Source: Chthonomonadales bacterium (GTDB taxonomy: Bacteria > Armatimonadota > Chthonomonadetes > Chthonomonadales > CAJBBX01). Taken from it: a stretch of 64,000 bases of DNA. The stretch lies in assembly GCA_027459625.1 (NCBI GenBank), contig DAIDHP010000001.1:62001-126000 (forward strand). Reading direction: 5' to 3'. The notes beneath the pieces are model-generated. The model was given only the letters and a program-made list of their open reading frames with translations. It was not told the origin of the DNA and did not search any database. The position numbers were made by a program, and so were the translations under genes. This document shows positions 1 through 9,747 of the stretch, in pieces (the first letter of the stretch is position 1; the number at the start of each line of letters is the position of its first letter).

Positions 1-1
1 G

Positions 2-610
2 AATAGGAGCTGGATCGGCATCGATGTCACCTGGCTCGCCATCGCCGAGATCATCTACCGCCTGAACTCCGAGACCTCCGCCAAGCGGGATGAGACCTAT
101 CATGTGGAGGGGGATCCCGCAGACGAACTCGCCGCACGGGAGTTCTTCCGCTCCACGGAAAGTCAAAACCATAAGCCGTTCGAGATGTGGGCGGTGTCGC
201 TAGTGGAAGGGGAGCCTCAGGAAAAGAAGGGCGGCGATCAGGGGGTGGATGGAAGGATTCCCCTATATGATCTTCAAAACCGATTGCGCTGGGCGGTCAT
301 CCAGGTGAAGGGCGGTCACCTCACCCCCTCGCTCATTCGGGACTTTGCGAGAGTAATCGAGCGGGAGAAAGCCCCCTTCGGCATCTTCATCTCGCTGATG
401 GAGCCTTCGAAACAGATGCGCCAGGAGGCGGAAGGTCTCGGATTCGTAGAGGGGTACGGTTCCCGGCGCATCCCGCGAATGCAGCTTCTCACCATTCGGG
501 AGATTCTGGAGGAGAGCAAACGCCCCGAACTCCCCTTGGGATATATGGTTCAACGTCATGATGGCGTGGGGAAAATCCAAGCGCGAAACGAGGAGATGGA
601 TTTCGGGTAA
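2..610 (+). CDS. Site-specific DNA methyltransferase, C-terminal part with fused restriction-endonuclease-like domain (5' truncated by window)
   Basis: The reading frame is open from base 2 and ends in TAA at 608-610; the start lies left of the window. The first residues (RSWIGIDVTWLAIAEIIYRL) resemble the end of an N4/N6 amino-methyltransferase fold. They are followed by a PD-(D/E)xK-type (Mrr-like) nuclease core: the acidic GVDG turn in KGGDQGVDGR, then a beta strand with IQVKGG. The remainder (about 120 residues) matches the tail usually fused to this methyltransferase family. Such fusions modify DNA and may also cleave it. The catalytic methylase motifs (FxGxG, DPPY) would be upstream and cannot be seen, so activity is unknown. 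Confidence 0.75.
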   Translation, partial: NRSWIGIDVTWLAIAEIIYRLNSETSAKRDETYHVEGDPADELAAREFFRSTESQNHKPFEMWAVSLVEGEPQEKKGGDQGVDGRIPLYDLQNRLRWAVIQVKGGHLTPSLIRDFARVIEREKAPFGIFISLMEPSKQMRQEAEGLGFVEGYGSRRIPRMQLLTIREILEESKRPELPLGYMVQRHDGVGKIQARNEEMDFG

Positions 611-709
611 CAGGATATCCGACGCAGTCCGGTCCATTGGAAAGGGGCGACGCATGCATCGCCCCTCGAATTCATCATTTCATGGAATCATCCGTCATCA
701 CCGACGGAA

Positions 710-1219
710 TCACCACTTATTCCAGTGCACGATTTTCGAATTGTAGCGATCCGGGGATTCCGGAGCGACCGCCGGATATCCGATCGGAATCCATGAGAAC
801 GGTACGATCTCCGGTGGCAGTTGAAAGAAATCGCGGAACCGCTTGATTTTATTCTCGTCCGCGTACACCGCAGTCCAGACCGCGCCGAGCCCGAGAGCGT
901 GCACGGCGAGGAGCAGGTTTTCGGTGGCGGCGGCGCAATCCACGGGCCAATTGCCCGGGCAGGTTTCGCGTCCGGGCTCCCCGCAGACCAGCACGCCCAG
1001 CGCGGCTCCGGGGGTCATTGCTGCGTTTGAATGGATAGAGGGTATCTGTCTCAGGATATCCTTATTCGTGACCACTATAAATCGCCACACCTGCTGATTG
1101 CAAGCGGAGGGCGCCATCATCGCTGCTCTGAGGAGCGTCTCAATCGTCTCCTGCGAGACCTCCCCCTCGCGATACTCCCGAATGCTTCTTCTCGTCATAA
1201 TGGCATCCAGTGCATCCAT
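710..1219 (-). CDS. Nitroreductase family protein
   Basis: About 169 aa, a normal length for small FMN-dependent nitroreductases. It opens with the family's RRSIREYREGEVSQETIETL block (FMN phosphate contacts), followed by APSACNQQVWRFIVV and, near the middle, an AATENLLLAVHALGLGAVW segment typical of the FMN-binding helix. These enzymes use NAD(P)H to reduce nitroaromatics, quinones or flavins; the substrate cannot be read from sequence. Two ATGs lie close together at 1225 and 1219. AAGGAG sits 1 nt from the first and 7 nt from the second, so 1219 is preferred. It lies just downstream of a hypothetical gene on the same strand, probably in one transcript. Confidence 0.85.
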   Translation of the reverse strand: MDALDAIMTRRSIREYREGEVSQETIETLLRAAMMAPSACNQQVWRFIVVTNKDILRQIPSIHSNAAMTPGAALGVLVCGEPGRETCPGNWPVDCAAATENLLLAVHALGLGAVWTAVYADENKIKRFRDFFQLPPEIVPFSWIPIGYPAVAPESPDRYNSKIVHWNKW

Positions 1220-1238
1220 GTCCATACTCCTTCTCTTT

Positions 1239-1799
1239 TCAGTTTTCCTTCCAAACCGCTATTCCGTATCCGTTTTCCGCGCAATCCTGAAGCATATCGT
1301 TCAATATTCGATAATGCGTTTCAACGCTCTCCCCTTGAAGCAGTCTGCGCGTGAGGAGCGCCAATCCGCTGGAGGATTCCTTGGACGATTTCAATTGAGG
1401 GATCGACCTGAAATAGGCGGACAACCGTTGAGAGCGCTGAGGGGTGAAGATGTTGGAGATTCCCTCATCCGCGCGAAACCACCATTCCACGCTCTGCTCC
1501 TCCGATAGAAGCCTGCCCAATTCATCCGCCAAGTCCTCGCCGTTGTTTTTTCGACGCAAAATAGAGATCATTTCATGCAATCCCTTTGGAAAACTCACCC
1601 AATCGCCCACGCCGCACAGATCCGCGACAAGTGCGTTGGCGATCATGGAACGGGGCGCATCCCGATCCAGTGATCGAAGTGTCTCAGCGATGTTTGGAAT
1701 ACTCAGTTCGTCAAAGGCGCCGGTTCGCGTCGCCTCCTGCAGCAAGGGCTTTATCTTCTGAAACTTTTCCCAGTCAAACATAAAAAACGACCAACGCAA
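1239..1799 (-). CDS. Hypothetical protein (186 aa), TTG start
   Basis: I do not recognise this protein. It is a soluble, mostly helical, acidic sequence with no signal peptide, membrane segment or cysteine pair. The start is decided by the ribosome site: GGGAGGAAAGG lies 8 nt before a TTG at 1799, whereas the first ATG (1781) has only a poor T-rich upstream. It ends 13 nt before the nitroreductase start region and begins about 20 nt after the alkyltransferase-like gene. It therefore appears to be the middle gene of a minus-strand run from the Gfo/Idh/MocA dehydrogenase to the nitroreductase. Confidence 0.6.
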   Translation of the reverse strand: MRWSFFMFDWEKFQKIKPLLQEATRTGAFDELSIPNIAETLRSLDRDAPRSMIANALVADLCGVGDWVSFPKGLHEMISILRRKNNGEDLADELGRLLSEEQSVEWWFRADEGISNIFTPQRSQRLSAYFRSIPQLKSSKESSSGLALLTRRLLQGESVETHYRILNDMLQDCAENGYGIAVWKEN

Positions 1800-1820
1800 T
1801 TACCTTTCCTCCCGACTCCA

Positions 1821-2186
1821 TTAATTCCTCCAACGGTAAACCTCCATATCCACCCTGCCATCCGGGCGAAAAACGACCCCCTCCTCCTCAAGCAGGCGTC
1901 TCTGCTCCTGCGCCAGCCTCGGGTCGCGCTTGTGAATGGATAGAGAGCCATCCACGGCAAGCACCCGATGCCACGGAGTTCCGGGAGGCGCCATCGCCAT
2001 GATCCTGCCGGTCTCTCTGGCGGTGAGCCGAACCCCTCGCACCATCTCCGCCAACTGACCGTAGGAGACGACTTTGCCGGATGGGATGGCGCAAACGCAC
2101 TCGAAGACTAAATCCGCCGGGTCCTCGCTAATGTCATGTGAATCTTGCGAACGCCTTGCGCCATGTCCCGATCCGGAAAATCGCAT
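1821..2186 (-). CDS. Alkyltransferase-like protein (ATL; MGMT homologue with Trp in place of the active-site Cys)
   Basis: 121 aa, matching the DNA-binding half of O6-alkylguanine-DNA alkyltransferases: the IPSGKVVSYGQLAEMVR helix-turn-helix region, then PPGTPWHRVLAVDG. In true MGMT this motif is PCHRV; here it is PWHRV, so the protein cannot accept alkyl groups. Known ATL proteins of this kind bind alkylated bases and hand the lesion to nucleotide excision repair. The start ATG (2186-2184) shares one base with the TAA of the preceding dehydrogenase (TAATG), which points to translational coupling. The first 20 or so residues are poorly conserved, so an internal start is possible. Confidence 0.85.
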   Translation of the reverse strand: MRFSGSGHGARRSQDSHDISEDPADLVFECVCAIPSGKVVSYGQLAEMVRGVRLTARETGRIMAMAPPGTPWHRVLAVDGSLSIHKRDPRLAQEQRRLLEEEGVVFRPDGRVDMEVYRWRN

Positions 2187-3211
2187 TACAACCTAACCTC
2201 GGTTCCGGTGCGCGCGGCGGTGTAACAGGCATCCATAAGCTGCGTGAGGTTCCATCCATCCTGCAAGGTGATGCTCATCTCCGAGCCGTCCTTGATGGCG
2301 TTGATCCACTGCTCCATGGGTATCGGCAAGGCTTTGGGAAGATTGGTCGGCGCCACTCCACCTTTGATGCCGTGGGATTCCAATTTCAGGCTTTCCAGCC
2401 ACACTCTCGGACCCGCAGCCATATCCAGCGAGAGGAACCCCTCCGTGCCGTAGATTTCCAGCGGGTTCGGACCCAATCGATGCACCCAGGAGACCTCCAA
2501 AACACCGATCGCCTTGTTCTTGAACTCCACCACCGCCACCATGTTGTCGTCGATGTCATAGGCGCCGGAGAAGTTATTCTTCCTTGCCACCACGCTGGCG
2601 GGTTCGCCAAGGAACCAGCGCATTACGTCCACGCGATGACAGCCAAGGTCGAAGAAAGCCCCGCCCCCGGCCATCTTTTCATCGCCGAACCAAGCGTTGC
2701 CGCTGTGGTTCTCGGCGGGCTTGAACCATTTGTCCAGAGCGGCCATGTGCGCAATTCTGGCGCGCATTTCGGTCACCTCTCCAAGCAAGTCCTGATCCAA
2801 AACCTGCTTGGCGAAAAGGATCTCCGGGCGGGTACGCGACGGGAGCGAGATCATGAACTTCACACCCGCCTTCTCGACCGCCTCCTTGACCATGTCCGCC
2901 TCCTCGACGGTGATGGTGAGCGCTTTCTCCGTGAAGATGTGCTTCCCTGCGCGGGCGGCGGAAATGAGAACCTGAGGATGGAGGTTGGTGGGTGAGTCAT
3001 TCACCACCGCCTGCACTTTATCCAGCGCAAGGATGTCATCGAGATATTCGTAAAACGGAACGCCCAGCCTCTCAGCCTCCTGCTTGCCTCGAACCGGATC
3101 CTCGTCCCAAACGGCGACGATCTCCGTGTTGGGATTCTCCCGCACTTGATGCACGTATCCCCCCGCGTGGACATGCGCGAGGGATAGTATGGCGATGCCG
3201 ATTTTGCTCAT
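2186..3211 (-). CDS. Gfo/Idh/MocA family oxidoreductase
   Basis: 341 aa. The N-terminus (MSKIGIAILSLAHVHAGGYV) is a Rossmann NAD(P)-binding fold, followed by the family's AGKHIFTEKALTI segment (the EKP-like nicotinamide loop, here EKA) near residue 95 and a GGGAFFDLGCHRVDVMRWFLG stretch with the usual catalytic-region Asp/His pair. Members oxidise or reduce sugars, sugar acids or inositols; the substrate is not readable. The start is supported by AAAGGAGAG 6 nt upstream of ATG 3211. It lies downstream of two secreted fucosidases on the same strand, which suggests a role in sugar catabolism, though a 312-nt gap separates them. Confidence 0.88.
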   Translation of the reverse strand: MSKIGIAILSLAHVHAGGYVHQVRENPNTEIVAVWDEDPVRGKQEAERLGVPFYEYLDDILALDKVQAVVNDSPTNLHPQVLISAARAGKHIFTEKALTITVEEADMVKEAVEKAGVKFMISLPSRTRPEILFAKQVLDQDLLGEVTEMRARIAHMAALDKWFKPAENHSGNAWFGDEKMAGGGAFFDLGCHRVDVMRWFLGEPASVVARKNNFSGAYDIDDNMVAVVEFKNKAIGVLEVSWVHRLGPNPLEIYGTEGFLSLDMAAGPRVWLESLKLESHGIKGGVAPTNLPKALPIPMEQWINAIKDGSEMSITLQDGWNLTQLMDACYTAARTGTEVRL

Positions 3212-3523
3212 GGGATTCTCTCCTTTGAATAACCTGCATCCCGTCATGAAACACTCGGCAGGATGCGTCTCTTTTCATTGTACCTATTTCATACGGTTAA
3301 TGAACGGTCATATGGTTGAAGATAATCCAAATCCGTTTTTGTTTCCATGATAACAGACAGCATCCGGCAGGTGGAGCGATGGTCGAGGGTTTCCACTCGC
3401 TTCATGCAATCCTTTTTTACGCAGAGTATTCGGAACCGCTTCCGACTACCGCCAGGAACCAAGACTCCAAGGCAGTGGAGGCAAGGTGTTATGGCTTGAT
3501 TCCTTTCAAAGTTGTAAGAAATA
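3212..3523. other. Intergenic region, no gene seen
   Basis: This gap lies between the fucosidase stop (3524) and the dehydrogenase start (3211). It holds the ribosome site of the dehydrogenase at its left end. Short open frames here lack ribosome sites and protein-like composition. I see no clear terminator or promoter. Confidence 0.4.
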
Positions 3524-4933
3524 TTATTTCCCCGCAAACTGGAATAGCCCGATATCGGATATCACCGGGGCGGCGGCGGATTTCGTGATCCTCAGCCGGA
3601 CGGCGTCGGCGGTGATCTCCGGAACGCGCAGTAACCGCTGAAAGCCGATGCTGGTTCCGGTGGCGAACTGTGTCCACTTCCCGTCCCGCTCGTAATCCAA
3701 AGCGAACGCCTCCACCCTCTGCCCGAGGGGAACATACTCCATAATCCGCACGATGTCGAACAAAGTCGGTTTTTTCAGCTTCAGGGTCAGGGACGCGGTC
3801 GTGACCCCGTCGTCCGTGCACCAGTAGGATTTGCCACCGCCCTTGATCACGTTGGAGGGAGAGTAGCTCGGATCGTTCCCTCGCGTTTCGCTCGCCGTAA
3901 CCGTCGCGCCCTTGGCGAAATCCTTCGCAAAAGTCTTTCGGATGATCGCACCGAACTCATCCACGTTTTTCGCGTCGGTGGGATAGATTTGCCCCTTTTT
4001 GTCCGGGGGAATATTCAATATGAGGTTGCATCCTCTCCCGACGGAGTTGAAGTAGATGTCCAGAAGCTGCGAAACCGTTTTGACCTTGTTATCCTCCTCG
4101 GGATGGTAAAACCAGCCTGGACGTATCGAGACATCGCACTCCGCAGGCAACCAGCGATTGGATTGATTCACCCCGGTTTCCGGACCTTCGGAGGTTTCCC
4201 AACACGGGTCCGGCGCATACCCCGCTTCATTACCCACCCAGCGAACATCCGGCCCGCCGAACATGACCGCATTCGGTTGCAGTTCTCGCACGATTTTGTA
4301 GGTCTTCGCCCAATCATAATAGTTTTCGCTTATGGTTCGCGTCGTTCGAGCACCGCCATAGTAGCCGTCGCCGCCGTTCGCGCCGTCGAACCAGACCTCG
4401 AAGATCGGGCCGTAGTTCTTGAGCAACTCCCGCAACTGGTTGCGATAGTAGGTGATATACGAGGGAGTCCCGTAATCGGCTCGATGACGATCCCATGGGG
4501 AGAGGTAAATCCCGAACTTGAGTCCCTGCTTATGGCACGCATCCGAGATCAGCCCGACCACGTCGCCCTTGCCGTCCATCCACGGGCTGTTCTTAACCGA
4601 ATGCTCGGTGTACTTGCTCGGCCAAAGGCAGAAGCCGTCGTGATGCTTGCAGGTGAGCACCAGCCCCTGAAAGCCGGCCTTCCTTATCACGCTGACGATC
4701 TGATTCGCTTCGAAGTCGGTCGGGTTGAACAGACTTGGCGACTCATCCCCGTATCCCCACTCCTTGTTCGTGAAGGTGTTCATACCGAAGTGCACGAAAG
4801 CCTCCATCTGTCCCCGCTCCCAGCGAAGCTGCCTCGGAGTCGGAACCGGACCGTAGGGTTCCGGGGGTGGCACGGTGGCAAATGCGTTGATGGTCATAAG
4901 AGCGGCTCCTAATGCGATCGGAATTTTAATCAT
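3524..4933 (-). CDS. Secreted alpha-L-fucosidase (GH29) with C-terminal galactose-binding-like domain
   Basis: 469 aa. A short Sec signal peptide (MIKIPIALGAALMTINAFA) precedes RQLRWERGQMEAFVHFGMNTF, the conserved N-terminal GH29 block. LTCKHHDGFCLWPSKYTEHSV carries the substrate-binding His pair, and FEVWFDGANG near residue 185 holds the predicted nucleophile Asp. The last ~130 residues (from about residue 340, after the FAKDFAKGATVTASETRG stretch) form an F5/8-type-C-like (discoidin) module, probably a carbohydrate-binding domain. The enzyme should remove terminal L-fucose from glycans outside the cytoplasm. It starts 10 nt after the stop of a second GH29 gene, so the two are probably co-transcribed. 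Confidence 0.9.
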   Translation of the reverse strand: MIKIPIALGAALMTINAFATVPPPEPYGPVPTPRQLRWERGQMEAFVHFGMNTFTNKEWGYGDESPSLFNPTDFEANQIVSVIRKAGFQGLVLTCKHHDGFCLWPSKYTEHSVKNSPWMDGKGDVVGLISDACHKQGLKFGIYLSPWDRHRADYGTPSYITYYRNQLRELLKNYGPIFEVWFDGANGGDGYYGGARTTRTISENYYDWAKTYKIVRELQPNAVMFGGPDVRWVGNEAGYAPDPCWETSEGPETGVNQSNRWLPAECDVSIRPGWFYHPEEDNKVKTVSQLLDIYFNSVGRGCNLILNIPPDKKGQIYPTDAKNVDEFGAIIRKTFAKDFAKGATVTASETRGNDPSYSPSNVIKGGGKSYWCTDDGVTTASLTLKLKKPTLFDIVRIMEYVPLGQRVEAFALDYERDGKWTQFATGTSIGFQRLLRVPEITADAVRLRITKSAAAPVISDIGLFQFAGK

Positions 4934-4943
4934 AATGATTTCC

Positions 4944-6464
4944 CTAAGTGAATTCTATTTTAAAAACGTTAGCATACGGACTCGGGGTCTTTTCCGGCGG
5001 AGTAATTACGATACCGTTTGGTGTGACGGACCATTTGATTTTACTCCTGGTCCCCAATAAAGAGATCGTTCGAATAGCCTTTTCATGGGATTTAACCGAT
5101 GGTTTCAAGGAATCAATTGTGATCTCCCCCTTCGGCGCCCCCATTACAATCACGTAAAGCGCATCGTTCTTGATGGTGAACCGCTTATCCTCCGGGGTGA
5201 GATCCTTGATTTTGTCCTCCACGAACGCCCCTCCCGCAGTAGGGGTGGGGCCCTCTCCGAAAACCCTCCAGGGTCTTGTATTGTAGATCGCCTCGCCGTT
5301 CACTTTCAACCAATTTCCGATCGTGAGAAGGCGATCTCGCACTTCCTGGGGAATCGTTCCATCCGCCTGCGGGGTGATGTCCAAAAGAAAACATCCGTTT
5401 TTGCTCGTGATATCCACCAGTTCATCTAAAAGACGCTTGACGGATTTATATTGTAAATTTTGAACATAGCACCAAGAGTTCCAGGCTATCGCGTCATCAG
5501 TCATCCACGGACGCTCGGAGATATCCGCCATCCTCCCCCTCTCGAGGTCCTCCACAGCAACGCCGTCCGGAAGGTCTGGTTTTTTATATGTGAGGACGAC
5601 AGGTTTTCGCCATGCGCTCTGTTGGTTATAATAATGGGATATCAAATCCATCCTATAACTCGCCGGGATGATCGCCATGCGGCTGTCGAAATAGATGAGG
5701 TCCGGTCGATAGAGTTCGATCACCTCGCGCACCTTCCTCTCCCACTCCTTGCAAAAAGGCTCGTCCGGCGGCGGCATGGGATGGGAATAGTCGAATGCGG
5801 ATGAAGGCAGCGGCGGACCGTAGAGTCCGGAGTATGCCGGATTGGAGCAATCGCAGGTGGAATCTTCCGTCGGATACCAGCCCCATCGCCACTGATGATG
5901 GAAGGTGGTTACAAACTTCAAGCCCTTGCGTCGCACCGCTTGAGACATCTCCCCCACAAGGTCTCTCTCCGGTCCCATCTTCGCAGCGTTCCACTCATTC
6001 ACTTTGCTGTCCCACATCGAGAACCCGTCTGCGTGCTCCGCCACCGGACCGGCGAATTTGGCGCCCGCTTGCTTGAACAGTTCCGCCCACTCATCGGGAT
6101 CGAATCGCTCGGCCTTGAATTGCGGCGCGAAGTCCTTGTAGCCAAAAGTCAAAAGGGGACCGTAATGCTTCAGATGGTAAGCGTTCGCCGCGGAACCCTT
6201 GATGTACATATTGCGGGAGTACCACTCGTTGTCGTAGGCGGGGACGGAGTAGAGACCCCAGTGGTAATAGATTCCGAATTTGGCGTCGCGGAACCAATCC
6301 GGAACCTGGTATTGCCGGAGGGATTGCCAGTTCGGCTGAAATTCCGCATCCCTTGATATAGCCTCGCCTTGTGCGTCCGTTTCACCGGGAAAGCGCAGCA
6401 TGCTCATCACTTCAACCCCGGAAATCGCACACTGGCGGATGAAGTTGCGCCTGGTTATTGACAT
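4944..6464 (-). CDS. Alpha-L-fucosidase (GH29) with Tat signal
   Basis: 506 aa. The N-terminus SITRRNFIRQCAISGVEVMS carries a twin-arginine motif followed by a weakly hydrophobic stretch, so export by the Tat route is likely, unlike the Sec-dependent paralogue downstream. GH29 landmarks include DWFRDAKFGIYYHWGLYSVP, the AGPVAEHADGFSMWDSKVN block, and PDLIYFDSRM, where the Asp is the expected nucleophile. SKNGCFLLDITPQADGTIP is the conserved block near the end of the catalytic domain. There is no obvious C-terminal binding module. It leads a two-gene fucosidase transcript. Substrate linkage preference cannot be predicted. Confidence 0.9.
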   Translation of the reverse strand: MSITRRNFIRQCAISGVEVMSMLRFPGETDAQGEAISRDAEFQPNWQSLRQYQVPDWFRDAKFGIYYHWGLYSVPAYDNEWYSRNMYIKGSAANAYHLKHYGPLLTFGYKDFAPQFKAERFDPDEWAELFKQAGAKFAGPVAEHADGFSMWDSKVNEWNAAKMGPERDLVGEMSQAVRRKGLKFVTTFHHQWRWGWYPTEDSTCDCSNPAYSGLYGPPLPSSAFDYSHPMPPPDEPFCKEWERKVREVIELYRPDLIYFDSRMAIIPASYRMDLISHYYNQQSAWRKPVVLTYKKPDLPDGVAVEDLERGRMADISERPWMTDDAIAWNSWCYVQNLQYKSVKRLLDELVDITSKNGCFLLDITPQADGTIPQEVRDRLLTIGNWLKVNGEAIYNTRPWRVFGEGPTPTAGGAFVEDKIKDLTPEDKRFTIKNDALYVIVMGAPKGEITIDSLKPSVKSHEKAIRTISLLGTRSKIKWSVTPNGIVITPPEKTPSPYANVFKIEFT

Positions 6465-6651
6465 GAAAACCTCTGTATAGCATACGATTTGGCGTCATTA
6501 TTCATTTCTGGAAAACAGACTACCTTAATGGCATATTTATTGCAATCATTATAAATTGAGCGAAGGAAGTAAAGCCTGATTGACCAAGCGTGCCCGAAGA
6601 ACTGTTCTTCAATATATGTACAAATATAATTTTATGAGAAGGAGTGTAGAC

Positions 6652-6939
6652 ATGGCACGAGAGGATATTAAGATATTATACAAAGAGCTTGTGAACTGCA
6701 AATTCCAATTTATACTGAGCGGCTTGTACGAATTAGATGCCATATATCAATCCGTCAAGACGCAATTTCCGAACTTATGTGACGATCATTACCTCTGCTG
6801 TGATAACTGTTCCAACGGTCACAATACACCCGAGTGGGAGCATGCAGTACGAAAAGCGTTGGACAGGTTGAAAAAAACAACGAATTCCATCCAATCCGGT
6901 ACGGCACGGGGTACGTGGTTTATAGGAATTAAATCCTGA
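6652..6939 (+). CDS. Small winged-helix protein resembling the accessory domain of restriction endonucleases
   Basis: 95 aa from ATG 6652, chosen because AAGGAG (6639-6644) sits 7 nt upstream and a TATAAT occurs at 6625-6630; an upstream in-frame start has no ribosome site. The block LYELDAIYQSVKTQFPNLC, then TPEWEHAVRKALDRLKK and a final ARGTWFIG, follows the pattern of a winged-helix domain found at the ends of Mrr/HNH-type restriction enzymes. There it usually reads PEWKHxVRxxLxxLKxxG...GRGxW. Four cysteines cluster between residues ~46 and 57 (CDDHYLCCDNC) and may bind a metal. No nuclease domain is attached or adjacent, so it is either a stand-alone DNA-binding protein or a remnant. Confidence 0.6.
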   Translation: MAREDIKILYKELVNCKFQFILSGLYELDAIYQSVKTQFPNLCDDHYLCCDNCSNGHNTPEWEHAVRKALDRLKKTTNSIQSGTARGTWFIGIKS

Positions 6940-7289
6940 AATTAAACGGAAATGTGTCTGTCACCACTAAGGTTGGCAATTATCCTTTCAGATCCATAAC
7001 GTAAGCACCGTGGTGGAACCGTCCCTGAAATTCGATATCAACATCATCGGTTGGCCGCAAGCCGTATCCCGTCATGTCCTTCATTACTGACTTCACTGAA
7101 CAGCAATCGTTCCGCTTAAGTCTGTTCGTTCGATGCGGGATATTGATCGAAGTCTGCAAACTTTTTAATAGACACTTCCGGAAAATATCTCTTGGTTAAG
7201 AGACTTAAGGAGGAACCTTCCCGCTCTTGACACTTCCCTGCATCTTCATCTATAATAAGTAGCCTGTGTGCAATGGATGCATTCGTTAT
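6940..7289. other. Intergenic region before tRNA cluster; possible 34-codon frame
   Basis: No established gene is seen. On the minus strand, 7084-6980 encodes a 34-residue frame beginning MKDMTGYGLRPTDDVDIEFQ. Its residue composition is protein-like, but the ribosome site is weak and I recognise no family. The same frame stays open without a start back to about 7198, so it could be the decayed end of a lost gene. No promoter for the tRNAs was identified with confidence. Confidence 0.3.
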
Positions 7290-7362
7290 GCGCTCGTAGC
7301 TCAGCGGATAGAGCGACAGGTTGCGGACCTGTAGGCCGGGGGTTCAAGTCCCTTCGAGCGCA
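7290..7362 (+). tRNA. tRNA-Arg (anticodon GCG)
   Basis: A full cloverleaf can be drawn: acceptor stem GCGCTCG/CGAGCGC, D arm GCTC/GAGC, anticodon stem ACAGG/CCTGT with loop TTGCGGA, and T arm around TTCAAGT with two G-T pairs. The anticodon GCG reads CGC. No CCA is encoded. A GCG anticodon for arginine is unusual, because most bacteria read CGU/CGC/CGA with an inosine-modified ACG tRNA. Confidence 0.93.
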
Positions 7363-7374
7363 TGCTTTCCGAAG

Positions 7375-7434
7375 GCTGAAGACGGCGAGCTGAGGGTGTT
7401 TCGCTCCGTCAGCTTCCATGCTTCAGCTTTTTTT
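7375..7434 (+). terminator. Intrinsic terminator between tRNA genes
   Basis: The outer arms GCTGAAG (7375-7381) and CTTCAGC (7421-7427) pair perfectly. Inner complementary segments (ACGG/CCGT and AGCTGA-type repeats) extend the stem. A run of seven T follows directly (7428-7434). It separates the Arg-GCG and Arg-CCT tRNAs, so they are probably independent transcripts. Confidence 0.75.
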
Positions 7435-7440
7435 GCGTCC

Positions 7441-7513
7441 GCCCTCGTAGCTCAGTGGATAGAGCTGGGGCGTCCTAAGCCCTGAGTCGGGGGTTCGATT
7501 CCCTCCGAGGGCG
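7441..7513 (+). tRNA. tRNA-Arg (anticodon CCT)
   Basis: Acceptor stem GCCCTCG/CGAGGGC, D arm GCTC/GAGC, anticodon stem GGGGC/GCCCT with loop GTCCTAA, and T arm GGGGG-TTCGATT-CCCTC. The anticodon CCT reads AGG. The bases after the discriminator G are CCA (7514-7516), so the 3' end may be encoded. Downstream, 7523-7566 forms a two-part hairpin (CGAACTT/AAGTTCG and CGCTCC/GGAGCG) without a T run. Confidence 0.95.
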
Positions 7514-7572
7514 CCATTTTATCGAACTTTCGCTCCCTCGCCTCCGTCGGAGCGATCGGAAGTTCGCAACGC

Positions 7573-7657
7573 GGAGGGGTCGCATAGTTGGTCTAGTGCG
7601 CCCGCCTCGAAAGTGGGTAGGCCAAAAGCCTCGCGGGTTCGAATCCCGCCCCCTCCG
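7573..7657 (+). tRNA. tRNA-Ser (anticodon CGA)
   Basis: Acceptor GGAGGGG/CCCCTCC, a serine-type D arm with a long loop, anticodon stem CCCGC/GTGGG with loop CTCGAAA, a long variable arm (TAGGCCAAAAGCCTC, itself a GGC/GCC hairpin) and T arm GCGGG-TTCGAAT-CCCGC. The long variable arm identifies a class II tRNA; anticodon CGA reads UCG. CCA is not encoded. Confidence 0.95.
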
Positions 7658-7787
7658 TGCCCCTCTTTTTCCAGCTATGAATAGTTTCGCCTCACCTCAC
7701 CGTGCTTTAACTTCAGCAGCATGCTTCCCAAGAATAAAATACATCTAAAAAAATACGAAACGAATGCGATAATATTACGTAAATATA

Positions 7788-7808
7788 CTTGACAGAATGA
7801 CACTCAAG
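7788..7808 (+). promoter_or_regulatory. HAIR operator (HspR-binding inverted repeat) of the dnaK operon
   Basis: CTTGACA (7788-7794), a 7-nt spacer, then ACTCAAG (7802-7808). The known HspR-associated inverted repeat is CTTGAGT-N7-ACTCAAG. The right half here is exact and the left half matches 5 of 7. The two mismatches create TTGACA, the -35 hexamer, so the operator and promoter share bases. hspR is the third gene of the operon, giving a closed feedback loop. Confidence 0.88.
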
Positions 7809-7817
7809 TGGAATAAT
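7789..7817 (+). promoter_or_regulatory. Sigma70-type promoter of dnaK-dnaJ-hspR
   Basis: TTGACA at 7789-7794, a 17-nt spacer and AATAAT at 7812-7817. HspR bound to the overlapping HAIR would cover the -35 and the spacer, blocking polymerase. The predicted transcript start is near 7824, leaving a leader of about 60 nt before dnaK. Confidence 0.75.
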
Positions 7818-7871
7818 ACTAATCGACTAACAAACAATGACGATTGGACATTATCCAGAATATCGAAATGA

Positions 7872-9734
<1,863 letters not shown>

Positions 9735-9747
9735 CGCTTGGATATAT

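Noticed and set aside
2138-2995. Long open frame on the plus strand opposite the dehydrogenase
   Set aside because: It is a shadow of the well-supported Gfo/Idh/MocA gene, with an Arg/His/Gly-rich composition and no ribosome site.
3989-4912. 307-codon open frame on the plus strand opposite the fucosidase
   Set aside because: Antisense to a clear GH29 gene; the composition is skewed and shows no family pattern.
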